Positions 49,752 to 58,119 of a DNA stretch of 64,000 nt are shown piece by piece (position 1 is the first letter of the stretch; every line of letters begins with the position of its first letter). The notes under the pieces are model-generated. The model had not been told where the DNA came from, ran no database searches, and worked only from the letters and a program-made list of their open reading frames with translations. This stretch comes from Micromonospora terminaliae (lineage in GTDB: Bacteria > Actinomycetota > Actinomycetes > Mycobacteriales > Micromonosporaceae), in the NCBI RefSeq assembly GCF_009671205.1, contig NZ_CP045309.1, positions 5,784,001 through 5,848,000 of the forward strand. Reading direction: 5' to 3'. The position numbers were made by a program, and so were the translations under genes.

Positions 49752-51869
49752 ATGGCGCGACACATCGCCCGCCGCGACCCCCGGGCGCACTGGGTGCTGC
49801 TCCTGCTGGGCCTCGTCGCCCTGCTCGCCGCGTTGAGCTTCCACGGCCTGGTCAGCGCCGTCGGCGGCGGCTCCGGACCGGACCAGGCGCCCGCCTCGCC
49901 CGCGCCGCGCGCGGTCGCCACCGGCGGGCCGGTGCTGCGGCTGGACGGCCCCACGCCGGTGAGCCGGCGGCTGCCGGCGCGCACCCTGGCGCTCACCTTC
50001 GACGACGGCCCCGACCCGCGGTGGACCCCGCAGATCCTCGACGTGCTGCGCCGGCACCACGCCCACGCCACGTTCTTCGTGGTCGGCGCGCGGGTGGACG
50101 AGCACCCCGACCTGGTCCGGCGGATCCTCGCCGAGGGGCACGAGATCGGCTCGCACACCTTCACCCACACCGACCTGACCACCGCCCCCGGCTGGCGCGC
50201 CGGGGCCGAGCTCTCCTGGACGCGCAACGCCGTCGCCGGGGTGACCGGCCGCGAGGTGACGCTGTTCCGGCCGCCCTTCTCGTCGACTCCGGCCGCCGTC
50301 ACCGACGCGCAGTACCGGGCGCTGCGGGCGGCCGCCGTCAGCGGGCACGTGGCGGTGCTCGCCGACCGGGACGCCAAGGACTGGCAGCGCCCCGGCGTGC
50401 CGGCCATCGTGCGGGCCGCCACCCCGACGGGCGGCGCCGGCGCGGTGGTGCTCATGCACGACGGCGGCGGGGACCGCGGCCAGACCGTGGCCGCCCTGGA
50501 CCAGTTGCTGCCCCGGCTGGCCGCGCAGGGCTACCGGTTCACCACGGTCTCCGCCGGGATCGGCGCGCCCGACTCGATGGTGCCGGCCACCGCCGGCGCC
50601 CGGCTGAGCGGCACGGCGCTGCGCTGGGCGCAGACCGGCGCCGACTGGCTGACCTCCGCCATGAACCTGCTGCTCGCGGTGGCCCTGGTGCTCGGCGTGG
50701 TCCGCCTCGGCGTGCAGGTGGTCTGCGCCCGCCGGCACGTCCGCCGGGTACGCCGGCCGCGGCGCCGGTGGCCCGAGGTGGTCGCACCCGTGTCGGTGAT
50801 CGTGCCGGCCTACAACGAGGCCGCGAACATCGCCGCCACCGTGCGGTCCCTGGTCGCCAGCGCGTACCCGGCGCTGGAGGTGATCGTGGTGGACGACGGC
50901 TCCAGCGACGGCACGGCCGACATCGTCGAACGCATGCGGCTGCGCGGGGTACGCGTCATCCGGCAGGCCAACGCCGGCAAGCCGGCCGCGTTGAACACCG
51001 GGATCCGGGCCGCCCGGGCCGAACTGCTGGTGCTGGTCGACGGGGACACCGTCTTCCAACCGGACACCGTCTACCGGCTGGTCCAGGGCTTCGCCGACCC
51101 GACCGTCGGGGCCATCAGCGGCAACACCAAGGTGGCCAACCGGCGTCGGCTGCTCGGCCGCTGGCAGCACCTGGAGTACGTGATCGGCTTCAACCTCGAC
51201 CGCCGGATGTACGACGTGCTGGAGTGCATGCCCACCATCCCCGGCGCGATCGGCGCGTTCCGCCGCCAGGTGCTGTTCGCGGTCGGCGGCGTGCCCGCCG
51301 ACACCCTGGCCGAGGACACCGACCTCACCATGAAGGTGCTCCGGGCCGGCTGGCGGGTGGTGTACGAGGAGAGCGCCATCGCCTGGACCGAGGCGCCCTC
51401 GTCGCTGCGCCAGCTCTGGCGGCAGCGCTACCGCTGGTGCTACGGGACCATGCAGGCCATGTGGAAGCACCGGCACGCGCTGCGCGAGGCGGGCGCCGGC
51501 GGGAAGCTGGGCCGGCGAGGGCTGCCGTACCTGACCGTGTTCCAGATCGTGCTGCCGCTGGCCGCGCCGGCCGTCGACGTCTTCGCCCTCTTCGGGCTGC
51601 TCTTCCTGCCCTGGTCCGAGCTGGCGCTGGCCTGGCTGGGCCTGCTCCTGCTCCAGGGCGGCACCGCCGCGTACGCGCTGCGCCTGGACCGGGAGCGGTT
51701 CGGCCCGCTCTGGACGCTGCCGTTCCAGCAGCTCGTCTACCGGCAGGTCATGTACCTGGTGGTCGTGCAGTCGGTGGTGACCGCGGTGGTCGGCAACCGG
51801 CTGCGCTGGCAGCGGATGGTGCGCACCGGCGAGGCGGCGGCGCTGGTCGGCGGGGCGCCGGCCCGCTGA
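49752..51869 (+). CDS. Fused polysaccharide deacetylase (NodB) and family 2 glycosyltransferase
   Basis: A 705-aa membrane enzyme. After a helix (HWVLLLLGLVALLAALSFHG), residues about 75-275 are an NodB-type deacetylase: ALTFDDGPDPRWTP, HEIGSHTFTHTDLT and LFRPPFSSTPAAV (metal Asp and His). A membrane helix near 300 leads to a GT2 domain (about 345-590): VSVIVPAYNEAANI, VVDDGSSDGTAD, VLVDGDTVFQPD, LAEDTDLTMKV and LWRQRYRWCYGTMQ, the QxxRW of processive synthases such as NodC/PgaC. C-terminal helices complete the channel. It likely makes and de-N-acetylates a beta-linked amino-sugar polymer. ATG 49752. Confidence 0.9.
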   Translation: MARHIARRDPRAHWVLLLLGLVALLAALSFHGLVSAVGGGSGPDQAPASPAPRAVATGGPVLRLDGPTPVSRRLPARTLALTFDDGPDPRWTPQILDVLRRHHAHATFFVVGARVDEHPDLVRRILAEGHEIGSHTFTHTDLTTAPGWRAGAELSWTRNAVAGVTGREVTLFRPPFSSTPAAVTDAQYRALRAAAVSGHVAVLADRDAKDWQRPGVPAIVRAATPTGGAGAVVLMHDGGGDRGQTVAALDQLLPRLAAQGYRFTTVSAGIGAPDSMVPATAGARLSGTALRWAQTGADWLTSAMNLLLAVALVLGVVRLGVQVVCARRHVRRVRRPRRRWPEVVAPVSVIVPAYNEAANIAATVRSLVASAYPALEVIVVDDGSSDGTADIVERMRLRGVRVIRQANAGKPAALNTGIRAARAELLVLVDGDTVFQPDTVYRLVQGFADPTVGAISGNTKVANRRRLLGRWQHLEYVIGFNLDRRMYDVLECMPTIPGAIGAFRRQVLFAVGGVPADTLAEDTDLTMKVLRAGWRVVYEESAIAWTEAPSSLRQLWRQRYRWCYGTMQAMWKHRHALREAGAGGKLGRRGLPYLTVFQIVLPLAAPAVDVFALFGLLFLPWSELALAWLGLLLLQGGTAAYALRLDRERFGPLWTLPFQQLVYRQVMYLVVVQSVVTAVVGNRLRWQRMVRTGEAAALVGGAPAR

Positions 51870-51870
51870 G

Positions 51871-52035
51871 TCACCGCGGGCCGAACAGCCCGGCGGCCCA
51901 GGAGACGGTCAGGCCGATCAGCGCCGAACAGCAGCACACCACCAGGGCGGAGGCGACCACCCCGAGGATCAGCCACACGGGCGCGCGCCGGGCCGGCCCC
52001 GGCCCGCCCTCCGCCCGCTGCTCGTCGTCGCTCAC
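51871..52035 (-). CDS. Small membrane protein (54 aa)
   Basis: An ORF too short for a 60-aa cutoff: GTG 52035 to TGA 51871. The product has a charged start (SDDEQRAEGG), one hydrophobic helix with three adjacent Cys (LVVCCCSALIGLTVSWAAGL) and ends FGPR. Composition and codon use (third-position GC) look coding. No clear Shine-Dalgarno. It fills the gap between the convergent glycosyltransferase gene and the divergent threonine dehydratase gene. Confidence 0.55.
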   Translation of the reverse strand: MSDDEQRAEGGPGPARRAPVWLILGVVASALVVCCCSALIGLTVSWAAGLFGPR

Positions 52036-52097
52036 CCGGGCAGTCTAGGGCCGGGCGCGGGGCGGCGGACCCTCCGGCGGCGCGGCAGGATGGGGCG

Positions 52098-53039
52098 ATG
52101 GACCTGGTCACGATCGCGGACGTCCGGGCCGCGGCCGAGGACGTGGCGGGCGCCGTGGTGCGTACCCCCCTGGTGCCGACGCTCTGGGACGACGAGCTGT
52201 GGCTCAAACCGGAGAGCCTGCAACCGGTCGGCTCGTTCAAGCTGCGCGGGGCGACGCACGCGGTGGCGCGGCTGGACCCGGCCGCCCGCTCCCGGGGCGT
52301 GGTGACCCACTCCTCCGGCAACCACGGCCAGGCCCTGGCGTACGCGGCCCGCACGTTCGGCGTGCCGTGCACCGTGGTCGTGCCGGAGGGCGCGCCGCGG
52401 GTGAAGGTGGAACGGATGCGGGCGCTCGGCGCCGACGTGCGGCTCGTGCCGCCGGCCCGCCGGCTCGTCGAGGCCGAGCGGATCGTCGCCGACACCGGGG
52501 CCACGCTGGTGCCGCCCTTCGACCACCCGTGGATCATCGCGGGGCAGGGCACGATCGGCCTGGAGATCGTCGCCGACCTGCCCGACGTCGACGTGGTGCT
52601 GGTGCCCGTGGGTGGCGGCGGGCTCTCCGCGGGCGTGGCCACCGCCGTCAAGGCGCTGCGCCCGTCGGCCGCCGTGATCGGGGTGGAGCCGCTGCTCGCC
52701 GCCGACGCTCGCGACTCCCTGGCGGCCGGGGAGGTGGTGGTCTGGGAGGTCGAACGCACCTACCGGACCTGCGCGGACGGGCTGCGTACCAACCTGTCCG
52801 AACTGACCCTGGCCCACCTGCGGGACCGGCTCGACGGCATCGTCACGGTGGCCGAGGACGAGATCCTCGCGGCGACGGGGCGGCTGCTCCGCGAGGCCCG
52901 GCTCGTGGCCGAGCCGAGCGGCGCGGTCGCGCTGGCCGCTCGGCTGTTCCACCGGGACGCGCTGCCTCCAGGGCGTACCGTCGCGGTGGTCACCGGCGGC
53001 AACGCGGACCCGCACGTGCTGGGCCCGCTGCTGGGCTGA
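52098..53039 (+). CDS. Threonine/serine dehydratase-like PLP enzyme
   Basis: A 313-aa fold-type II PLP enzyme. VGSFKLRGATHAVARL carries the PLP Lys, VVTHSSGNHGQALAYAART the phosphate-side Asn loop, and VLVPVGGGGLSAGVAT the Gly-rich phosphate cup. It lacks the regulatory C-terminal ACT domain, so it is the catabolic/short type (threonine deaminase or serine racemase-like). ATG 52098. A strong terminator overlaps its stop codon. Confidence 0.9.
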   Translation: MDLVTIADVRAAAEDVAGAVVRTPLVPTLWDDELWLKPESLQPVGSFKLRGATHAVARLDPAARSRGVVTHSSGNHGQALAYAARTFGVPCTVVVPEGAPRVKVERMRALGADVRLVPPARRLVEAERIVADTGATLVPPFDHPWIIAGQGTIGLEIVADLPDVDVVLVPVGGGGLSAGVATAVKALRPSAAVIGVEPLLAADARDSLAAGEVVVWEVERTYRTCADGLRTNLSELTLAHLRDRLDGIVTVAEDEILAATGRLLREARLVAEPSGAVALAARLFHRDALPPGRTVAVVTGGNADPHVLGPLLG

Positions 53040-53063
53040 GGGGCCGGCGCGGCCCCTCAGCCC
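53033..53063. terminator. Bidirectional terminator between convergent genes
   Basis: Stem GGGCTGAGGGGCC / GGCCCCTCAGCCC with loop GGCGC. It includes the dehydratase stop codon (53037-53039) and ends 7 nt before the stop of the oligopeptidase gene. Confidence 0.85.
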
Positions 53064-53069
53064 GACGGG

Positions 53070-55217
53070 TCAGGCGCGGCCCAGACGGTCCAGGGTCCAG
53101 GCGTTGACGAACGCCTCCTCGCGCCAGGCGTCGTAGCGGCCGCTCGGGCCGCCGTGGCCCGCGCCCATCTCGGTCTTGAGCAGGTAGTCGCCCTGCGGGG
53201 CGACCGCGCGCAGCCGGGCGATCCACTTGGCCGGCTCGTGGTAGAGCACCCGGGTGTCGTTGAGGCTGGTCACCGCGAGGATCGCCGGGTAGTCCACCGC
53301 GGCCACGTTCTCGTACGGCGTGTAGGACTTCATGTACGCGTAGACCTCGGGGTCGTCGAGCGGGTTGCCCCACTCCTCCCACTCGGTGACCGTCAGCGGC
53401 AGCGACGGGTCGAGGATCGAGGTGAGCGCGTCCACGAACGGCACCTGCGCGACGATCCCGGCGAACGCGTCCGGGGCGAGGTTGGCCACGGCGCCCATCA
53501 GCAGGCCGCCGGCCGAGGCGCCCCGGGCGACCAGCCGGTCGCTGGCCGTCCAGCCGGCCTTGACCAGGTGCCGGGCGCACGCCACGAAGTCGGTGAAGGT
53601 GTTCTTCTTGGCCAGCAGCTTGCCCTCGTCGTACCAGCGCCGGCCCAGCTCGCCCCCGCCGCGGATGTGCGCCACCGCGAAGATCACGCCCCGGTCGAGC
53701 AGGCTGAGCCGGGCGATGGAGAACCACGGGTCCATGCTCGCCTCGTAGGACCCGTAGCCGTAGATGACCGCGGGAGCGGAGCCGTCGCGCGGGGTGCCCG
53801 CGCGGCAGACCAGCGAGATGGGTACCCGGGTGCCGTCGTCGGCGAGCGCCCAGTCCCGGTGCTGCTCGTAGTCGGCCGGGTCGTACTCCCGCCCGTCCGG
53901 ACCGGGCCGGACCGGCTTCCGCCGGCGCAGCACCATCTGGCGGGTGACCAGGTCGTAGTCGTAGACCGAGTCCGGGGTGACCAGCGAGGTGTAGCGCAGC
54001 CGCACCTCGCTCGTGCGGTATTCCGGGTTGGCGTCGAGCCCGACGCTGTAGATCGGCTCGGGGAAGTCGATGTCGAAACTGTCACCGCCGCCCACGGGCA
54101 GCACCCGCAGCCCGGTCAGCCCGTTGCTGCGCAGCGAGACGACCAGGTGGTTCTCGAACGCGTCCACGGACTCCAGCCGGGTGCCGGGGGTGTGCGGGAT
54201 CAGCGGCGTCCAGTCGCCCGGCGCGTCCGCCGACGTGTACGCCAGCGCGAAGTCCTCGGCGCCGTCGTTGTGCAGGATCAGGAAGCGGTGGCCGTGGTGC
54301 TCCACCGCGTACTCCACGCCCTGCCGGCGCGGCGCGATGATCGCCGGCTCGCCGGTGGGGTTGGCGGCCGGGATGACCCGGACCTCGCTGGTGACCTTGC
54401 TGTGGATGTCGATGACGACGAACCGCTCGGAGCGGGTCAGCTCGACGCCCACCCAGAACCGCTCGTCGTCCTCCTGGTGCACCACCCCGTCCTCGCTCGA
54501 CGGGGTGCCCACGGTGTGCCGCCAGACCCGGTTCGGCCGCCAGGCGTCGTCGACCGTGACGTAGAACAGCGTGGAGGCGTCGCTCGACCAGGCGGTGCCG
54601 TAGAAGGTGTCCGGGACCTCGTCGGGGAGCGCCTCGCCGGTCTGCAGATCCTTGATCCGCAGCGTGAAGCGCTCGTCTCCGGAGAAGTCGGTCGAGTAGG
54701 CCAGCCAGCGCCCGTCGGGGCTCACGTCGAACGCGCCGAGGGCGAAGAAGTCGTGCCCCTCGGCGAGCTGGTTGCCGTCCAGCAGCACCTCCTCGCCGTC
54801 GAGCGGGGCGCCGTCCGCGCTGACCGGCGGCGTGGTCTCGCCGTCGCGGACGGCCCGGCGGCAGTGCACGCCGTACTGCTGGCCCTCCACCGTGCGGGTG
54901 TAGTACCAGTAGCCGTCCTTGCGGGTCGGCACCGACAGGTCGGTCTCCTGGGTGCGCCGGCGGGTCTCCTCGAACAGCTCGGCGCGCAGCCCCGCCAGGT
55001 GCGCGGTGCGTGCCTCGGTGTATGCGTTCTCCGCGGTCAGGTAGGCGATCGTCTCGGGGTCGTCCTTGGCGGCGAGCCAGGCGTACTCGTCGACGACGGT
55101 GTCGCCGTGGTGGGTCCGGTCGGCCGGAACGCGCTTCGCGACGGGGGCAGGCGACGGCTCCGGGCCGGAGTTGTCGGAAGTCTCGGTGGTCACGGGCGTC
55201 ACGTTACCGGCCGGCAT
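53070..55217 (-). CDS. Prolyl oligopeptidase-family serine peptidase (S9, oligopeptidase B-like)
   Basis: A 715-aa cytosolic peptidase. The N-terminal seven-bladed propeller (from about residue 80) gates the C-terminal alpha/beta-hydrolase. Catalytic Ser is in RGASAGGLLMGAVANL, Asp in SLNDTRVLYH and His in GAGHGGPSGRYDAWRE; GYGSYEASMDPWFSIARL precedes them. The sequence matches oligopeptidase B more than classic POP in the HIRGGGELGRRWYDEGK region. ATG 55217 is chosen; a start at 55265 would add 16 poorly conserved residues, and GTG codons near residue 6 are possible. It diverges from the GlcE-like gene behind an SOS box. Confidence 0.92.
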   Translation of the reverse strand: MPAGNVTPVTTETSDNSGPEPSPAPVAKRVPADRTHHGDTVVDEYAWLAAKDDPETIAYLTAENAYTEARTAHLAGLRAELFEETRRRTQETDLSVPTRKDGYWYYTRTVEGQQYGVHCRRAVRDGETTPPVSADGAPLDGEEVLLDGNQLAEGHDFFALGAFDVSPDGRWLAYSTDFSGDERFTLRIKDLQTGEALPDEVPDTFYGTAWSSDASTLFYVTVDDAWRPNRVWRHTVGTPSSEDGVVHQEDDERFWVGVELTRSERFVVIDIHSKVTSEVRVIPAANPTGEPAIIAPRRQGVEYAVEHHGHRFLILHNDGAEDFALAYTSADAPGDWTPLIPHTPGTRLESVDAFENHLVVSLRSNGLTGLRVLPVGGGDSFDIDFPEPIYSVGLDANPEYRTSEVRLRYTSLVTPDSVYDYDLVTRQMVLRRRKPVRPGPDGREYDPADYEQHRDWALADDGTRVPISLVCRAGTPRDGSAPAVIYGYGSYEASMDPWFSIARLSLLDRGVIFAVAHIRGGGELGRRWYDEGKLLAKKNTFTDFVACARHLVKAGWTASDRLVARGASAGGLLMGAVANLAPDAFAGIVAQVPFVDALTSILDPSLPLTVTEWEEWGNPLDDPEVYAYMKSYTPYENVAAVDYPAILAVTSLNDTRVLYHEPAKWIARLRAVAPQGDYLLKTEMGAGHGGPSGRYDAWREEAFVNAWTLDRLGRA

Positions 55218-55270
55218 GCCGCCGATCGGGCCGCGCGCCGCCGAAGTGCCGCGACTCGCCGGCAAGGCTT

Positions 55271-55287
55271 TCGAACATGTGTACGAT
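55271..55287 (+). promoter_or_regulatory. Near-consensus SOS box overlapping a -10 element
   Basis: TCGAACATGTGTACGA (55271-55286) differs from the SOS consensus TCGAAC-N4-GTTCGA by one base. It overlaps a TACGAT -10 (55282-55287), and 7 nt later lies the ATG at 55295, so transcription would start at the first codon, giving a leaderless mRNA under LexA. The site is also 54 nt from the divergent oligopeptidase start. Confidence 0.65.
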
Positions 55288-55294
55288 AACCGCC

Positions 55295-56863
55295 ATGGCG
55301 GCTGCAGCGCGTTCCACCGATCGACCCGGAGCCCTCGAGATCACCCGGAAGCTGGCGGAGATCTGCGGGCCGCCGTTCGCACGTTTCGCCGGCCCGGCCG
55401 ACGAGGTGGCCGGGCGGACGGCCCGCTGGGTGGCCGTGCCGGGCGGCCCGCACGCCGCGGCCGAGGTGCTCCGGCTGGCCGCGGCGCACGACCTGACCGT
55501 GGTGCCCCGGGGCGCCGGCACGAAGATCGACTGGGGTGCCGCCCCGGCACAGGTCGACATCATGCTCGACACCGGCCGGCTGGCCGGGGTCTGGCACGAG
55601 CCGCACGCCGCGGCGGTGGCCGAGATCGGTGCCGGCACCCCGCTGCGGGCCGTGCAGGCCACCCTGGAGCGCACCGGCCGGCGCCTCCCGGTCGACGCGC
55701 CCTCTCCCGGGGCGACGCTGGGCGGGGTGCTGGCTGCCGACGAGGCCGGCCCGCTGCGCCACCGGCACGGCAGTCCCTGCGCCCAGCTCGTCGGGGTGCG
55801 CTACCTCGACGCCGACGGTGAGCTGGTCAGCGTGGGGGAGCCGGGCACTGCGCTGCTCGGCCGCGCCGGGCCGCGGCTGGGCGGGGCGGCGCCGAGCGGC
55901 GGGGCTTCCGGCGCGGCCTCGGGTGGTGCGGCGTTGGGTGGTGCGGTGCCGGGCGGTGGGGTGTTCGGTGGTGCGGTGCCAGGCGGTGGTGCGGTGTCGG
56001 GCGGCGGGGCGTTCGGTGGTGGCGCGGCGGCCGTCTTCGGTACGGGCGAGGTACCGGGGCTCGACGTGGCCCGGCTGCTCTGCGGCTCGCAGGGCGGCCT
56101 CGGGGTGCTGGTGTCCGCCACCATGCGGGTGCAGGCCGTGCCCGCCGGCCGGGTCTGGGTGTCGCGTCCGGTGTGGACGCCCCTCGAGGTGCACGACCTG
56201 GTCCGGGCCGTGCTCGCCGCCCGGCTCGATCCGGCGGCCGTCGAGCTGGACCTGCCGGTGCCCGTGCCGCTGCCGCGCCGGCGGCGGATTCCCGCGTCCC
56301 ACCCGTCCGTGGCCAACCGGCCCGACCATCCGTCGGTGACCGGCCGGCCGGGGCGACCGGCTGCCGCGGGCAGCCTCGTGGTGCTGCTGGAAGGCGGCCC
56401 GGCCGACGTGGCGGAACGCGCCGACCGGCTCGTCGCGCTGCTCGGCCCCGAGGCCGTGGTCAACCACGCCGCCCCCGAGTGGTGGGGCCGCTACCCGTTC
56501 GCCCCCGGCGACACGGCCCTGCGGATCGAGGTGCCCATCAACGACCTGCACGCCGCCGTCTACGCGCTGCGCGACGCGGCCGGCACCCCCGTCCCGGTCC
56601 GCGGCTCGGCCGGGATCGGCGCCGTGCACGCGGCACTGCCCGGCTCGCTGCCGCCCGAGCGGGTCGCCTCGATCCTCGCCGCAGTCCGGGTTGTGCTCCT
56701 CGCCCGCCAGGGCCGCTGCGTGGTGGTCTCCGCCCCAGCGCCGGTCCGCCGGGCCGTCGACCTCTGGGGCGAGCTGCCCACCCTGCCGCGCCTCCGCACG
56801 GCCAAGGCCCACCTCGACCCCCACCACCGCCTGTCCCCCGGCCGCCTCCCGGGCGGCCTGTAA
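55295..56863 (+). CDS. FAD-binding oxidoreductase (GlcE-like)
   Basis: A 522-aa flavoprotein of the FAD_binding_4/glycolate oxidase GlcE group. LTVVPRGAGTKIDWGAAPAQ and VDAPSPGATLGGVLAADEAG are the FAD loop; LLCGSQGGLGVLVSATMRVQ and IGAVHAALPG the later signature. A roughly 55-residue Gly/Ala/Val-rich tract (about 195-250) interrupts the FAD domain and is absent from ordinary GlcE. ATG 55295 fits a leaderless promoter; ATG 55277 (six residues earlier) is the alternative and would overlap the SOS box. No glcD/glcF partners are nearby; an IS30 element follows. Confidence 0.8.
   Translation: MAAAARSTDRPGALEITRKLAEICGPPFARFAGPADEVAGRTARWVAVPGGPHAAAEVLRLAAAHDLTVVPRGAGTKIDWGAAPAQVDIMLDTGRLAGVWHEPHAAAVAEIGAGTPLRAVQATLERTGRRLPVDAPSPGATLGGVLAADEAGPLRHRHGSPCAQLVGVRYLDADGELVSVGEPGTALLGRAGPRLGGAAPSGGASGAASGGAALGGAVPGGGVFGGAVPGGGAVSGGGAFGGGAAAVFGTGEVPGLDVARLLCGSQGGLGVLVSATMRVQAVPAGRVWVSRPVWTPLEVHDLVRAVLAARLDPAAVELDLPVPVPLPRRRRIPASHPSVANRPDHPSVTGRPGRPAAAGSLVVLLEGGPADVAERADRLVALLGPEAVVNHAAPEWWGRYPFAPGDTALRIEVPINDLHAAVYALRDAAGTPVPVRGSAGIGAVHAALPGSLPPERVASILAAVRVVLLARQGRCVVVSAPAPVRRAVDLWGELPTLPRLRTAKAHLDPHHRLSPGRLPGGL
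55880..56045 (+). repeat. Gly/Ala/Val-rich coding repeat
   Basis: The coding sequence repeats units such as GGTGCGGTGCCGGGCGGTG with variations about every 24-36 nt, encoding runs of GGAVPGGG, GGGAVSGGG and similar. The frame stays open. Such GC-rich repeats can gain or lose units by slippage, so length may vary between strains. Confidence 0.75.
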
Positions 56864-56889
56864 CCGGCCGCCGCCCGTCCTTTGTCGGT

Positions 56890-56907
56890 GATCATGAGGT
56901 TGGCGGC
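56890..56907 (+). repeat. Left arm of 18-bp inverted repeat flanking IS30
   Basis: GATCATGAGGTTGGCGGC; its exact reverse complement is at 58079-58096. The arm lies 23 nt outside the left IS end. A genomic intergenic repeat split by the insertion is likely. Confidence 0.8.
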
Positions 56908-56930
56908 GACAAAACGGGCTTAGGGTCAAG

Positions 56931-58056
56931 GGGTGAGTGCAATCGTTAGCTGGCGATGAGTTGATCGAGACGCTCGGCTGGGGTGTCCCAGCCGAGCGTT
57001 TGGCGGGGTCGGGTGTTCAGTTCGTGGGCGACTTCGTCGAGGCCGGGTTGGTCGATGGTGCGGAAGTCGTAGCTGCCTTTGGGGAAGTACTGGCGTAGCA
57101 GTCCGTTGGTGTTTTCGTTGGTGCCGCGTTGCCAGGGGCTGTGGGGGTCGCAGAAGTAGACCGGGCAGCCGGTGGTGACGGTGAACTGGGCGTGGGCGGC
57201 CAGTTCGTTGCCCTGGTCCCAGGTCAGGGAGCGGCGTAGATGTGCGGGCAGTCGCTGGGTCAGGCTGGTGAGCACGGTGATGACGGCCTCGGTGTCACGG
57301 CCCTGCGGGAGGGCCCCGAGCATCACATAGCGGGTAGCCCGTTCCACGAGGGTGACGATGGCGGACTTGCCGGCCTTGCCGATGACCAGGTCGCCTTCCC
57401 AGTGTCCGGGCACGGCCCGATCATCGGCTTCGGCGGGGCGGGCGCTGATGTGCAGGTCACCGATCCACGGTCGCCGGGAACGCAGCGCGCCCGCGGCCCG
57501 TGCCTGAGGGCGCCGGTCGGCCCGACCGGACCGCAACGCGACCTGCCGAGTCAACTCCTCCCGCAGGCTTCCCCGCGACTGCACATAGATCGCCTGATAG
57601 ATCGTTTCGTGCGACACCCACAACTCCGGCCGGTCAGCAAACGTGGCCCGCAACCACGCGGCGATCTGCTGCGGAGACCACCTGCGTGCCAGTCTGCCCG
57701 CCACCACCTCACGCAGCCGCCCACCCCGATCCAACTTCGCCGCCTTAGGCCGACACCGGGCCGCGTCCGAGCGCCGCTGCGCCCACTGCGCCTGATACCC
57801 CCACCGATACGGCCGGCGAGCCCGCCCCGGCGGCAACAACCGCCCGAGCGGATTCTTCGTCCCGTGCCGCGCGCTGTTGTTCCGCGCCACCTCCCGCGAC
57901 ACCGTGCACACCGGCACCCCAAGAAGCCCCGCGATCTGCGTGATCGTCTGACCCGCACCCCACAGATGCTCCAACACCTGCCGATGCCCAAACGTCAACA
58001 CACCCGGTCTGGCCACCACACCCCCCAGCACAACCAAGATCAGTTGCACTGAACCC
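56931..58056 (-). mobile_element. IS30-family insertion sequence
   Basis: About 1.13 kb with one transposase gene that is complete. Imperfect terminal inverted repeats are GGGTGAGTGCAATCG (left, from 56931) and, read from the right end, GGGTTCAGTGCAACTG (ending 58056); TAGGGT-like bases also flank both. The exact boundary could shift by 1-2 nt, and no clear 2-3-bp target duplication is visible. The DNA is noticeably richer in T and G runs than its surroundings, consistent with transfer. The element sits in the centre of an 18-bp inverted repeat. Confidence 0.8.
56946..58049 (-). CDS. IS30-family transposase (DDE)
   Basis: A 367-aa transposase with an N-terminal helix-turn-helix (GQTITQIAGLLGVPVCTVSR), a second basic DNA-binding region, and a DDE catalytic core: Asp in GHWEGDLVIGKAGKS, Asp in LTWDQGNELAAH, Glu in NENTNGLLRQYFPKG, the IS30 signature. 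Length and spacing are those of an intact enzyme (family about 320-390 aa). The start at 58049 lies within a few nt of the right terminal repeat; a later start is possible. It probably is or recently was active. Confidence 0.93.
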   Translation of the reverse strand: MQLILVVLGGVVARPGVLTFGHRQVLEHLWGAGQTITQIAGLLGVPVCTVSREVARNNSARHGTKNPLGRLLPPGRARRPYRWGYQAQWAQRRSDAARCRPKAAKLDRGGRLREVVAGRLARRWSPQQIAAWLRATFADRPELWVSHETIYQAIYVQSRGSLREELTRQVALRSGRADRRPQARAAGALRSRRPWIGDLHISARPAEADDRAVPGHWEGDLVIGKAGKSAIVTLVERATRYVMLGALPQGRDTEAVITVLTSLTQRLPAHLRRSLTWDQGNELAAHAQFTVTTGCPVYFCDPHSPWQRGTNENTNGLLRQYFPKGSYDFRTIDQPGLDEVAHELNTRPRQTLGWDTPAERLDQLIAS

Positions 58057-58078
58057 TAGAAACCACCGGGCACGGACT

Positions 58079-58096
58079 GCCGCCAACCTCATGATC
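58079..58096 (-). repeat. Right arm of 18-bp inverted repeat flanking IS30
   Basis: On the plus strand this reads GCCGCCAACCTCATGATC, exactly complementary to the left arm at 56890-56907. It lies 22 nt from the right IS end, nearly mirror-symmetric with the left. Confidence 0.8.
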
Positions 58097-58119
58097 GACG
58101 GTGACCGCCCGCTGGCCGG

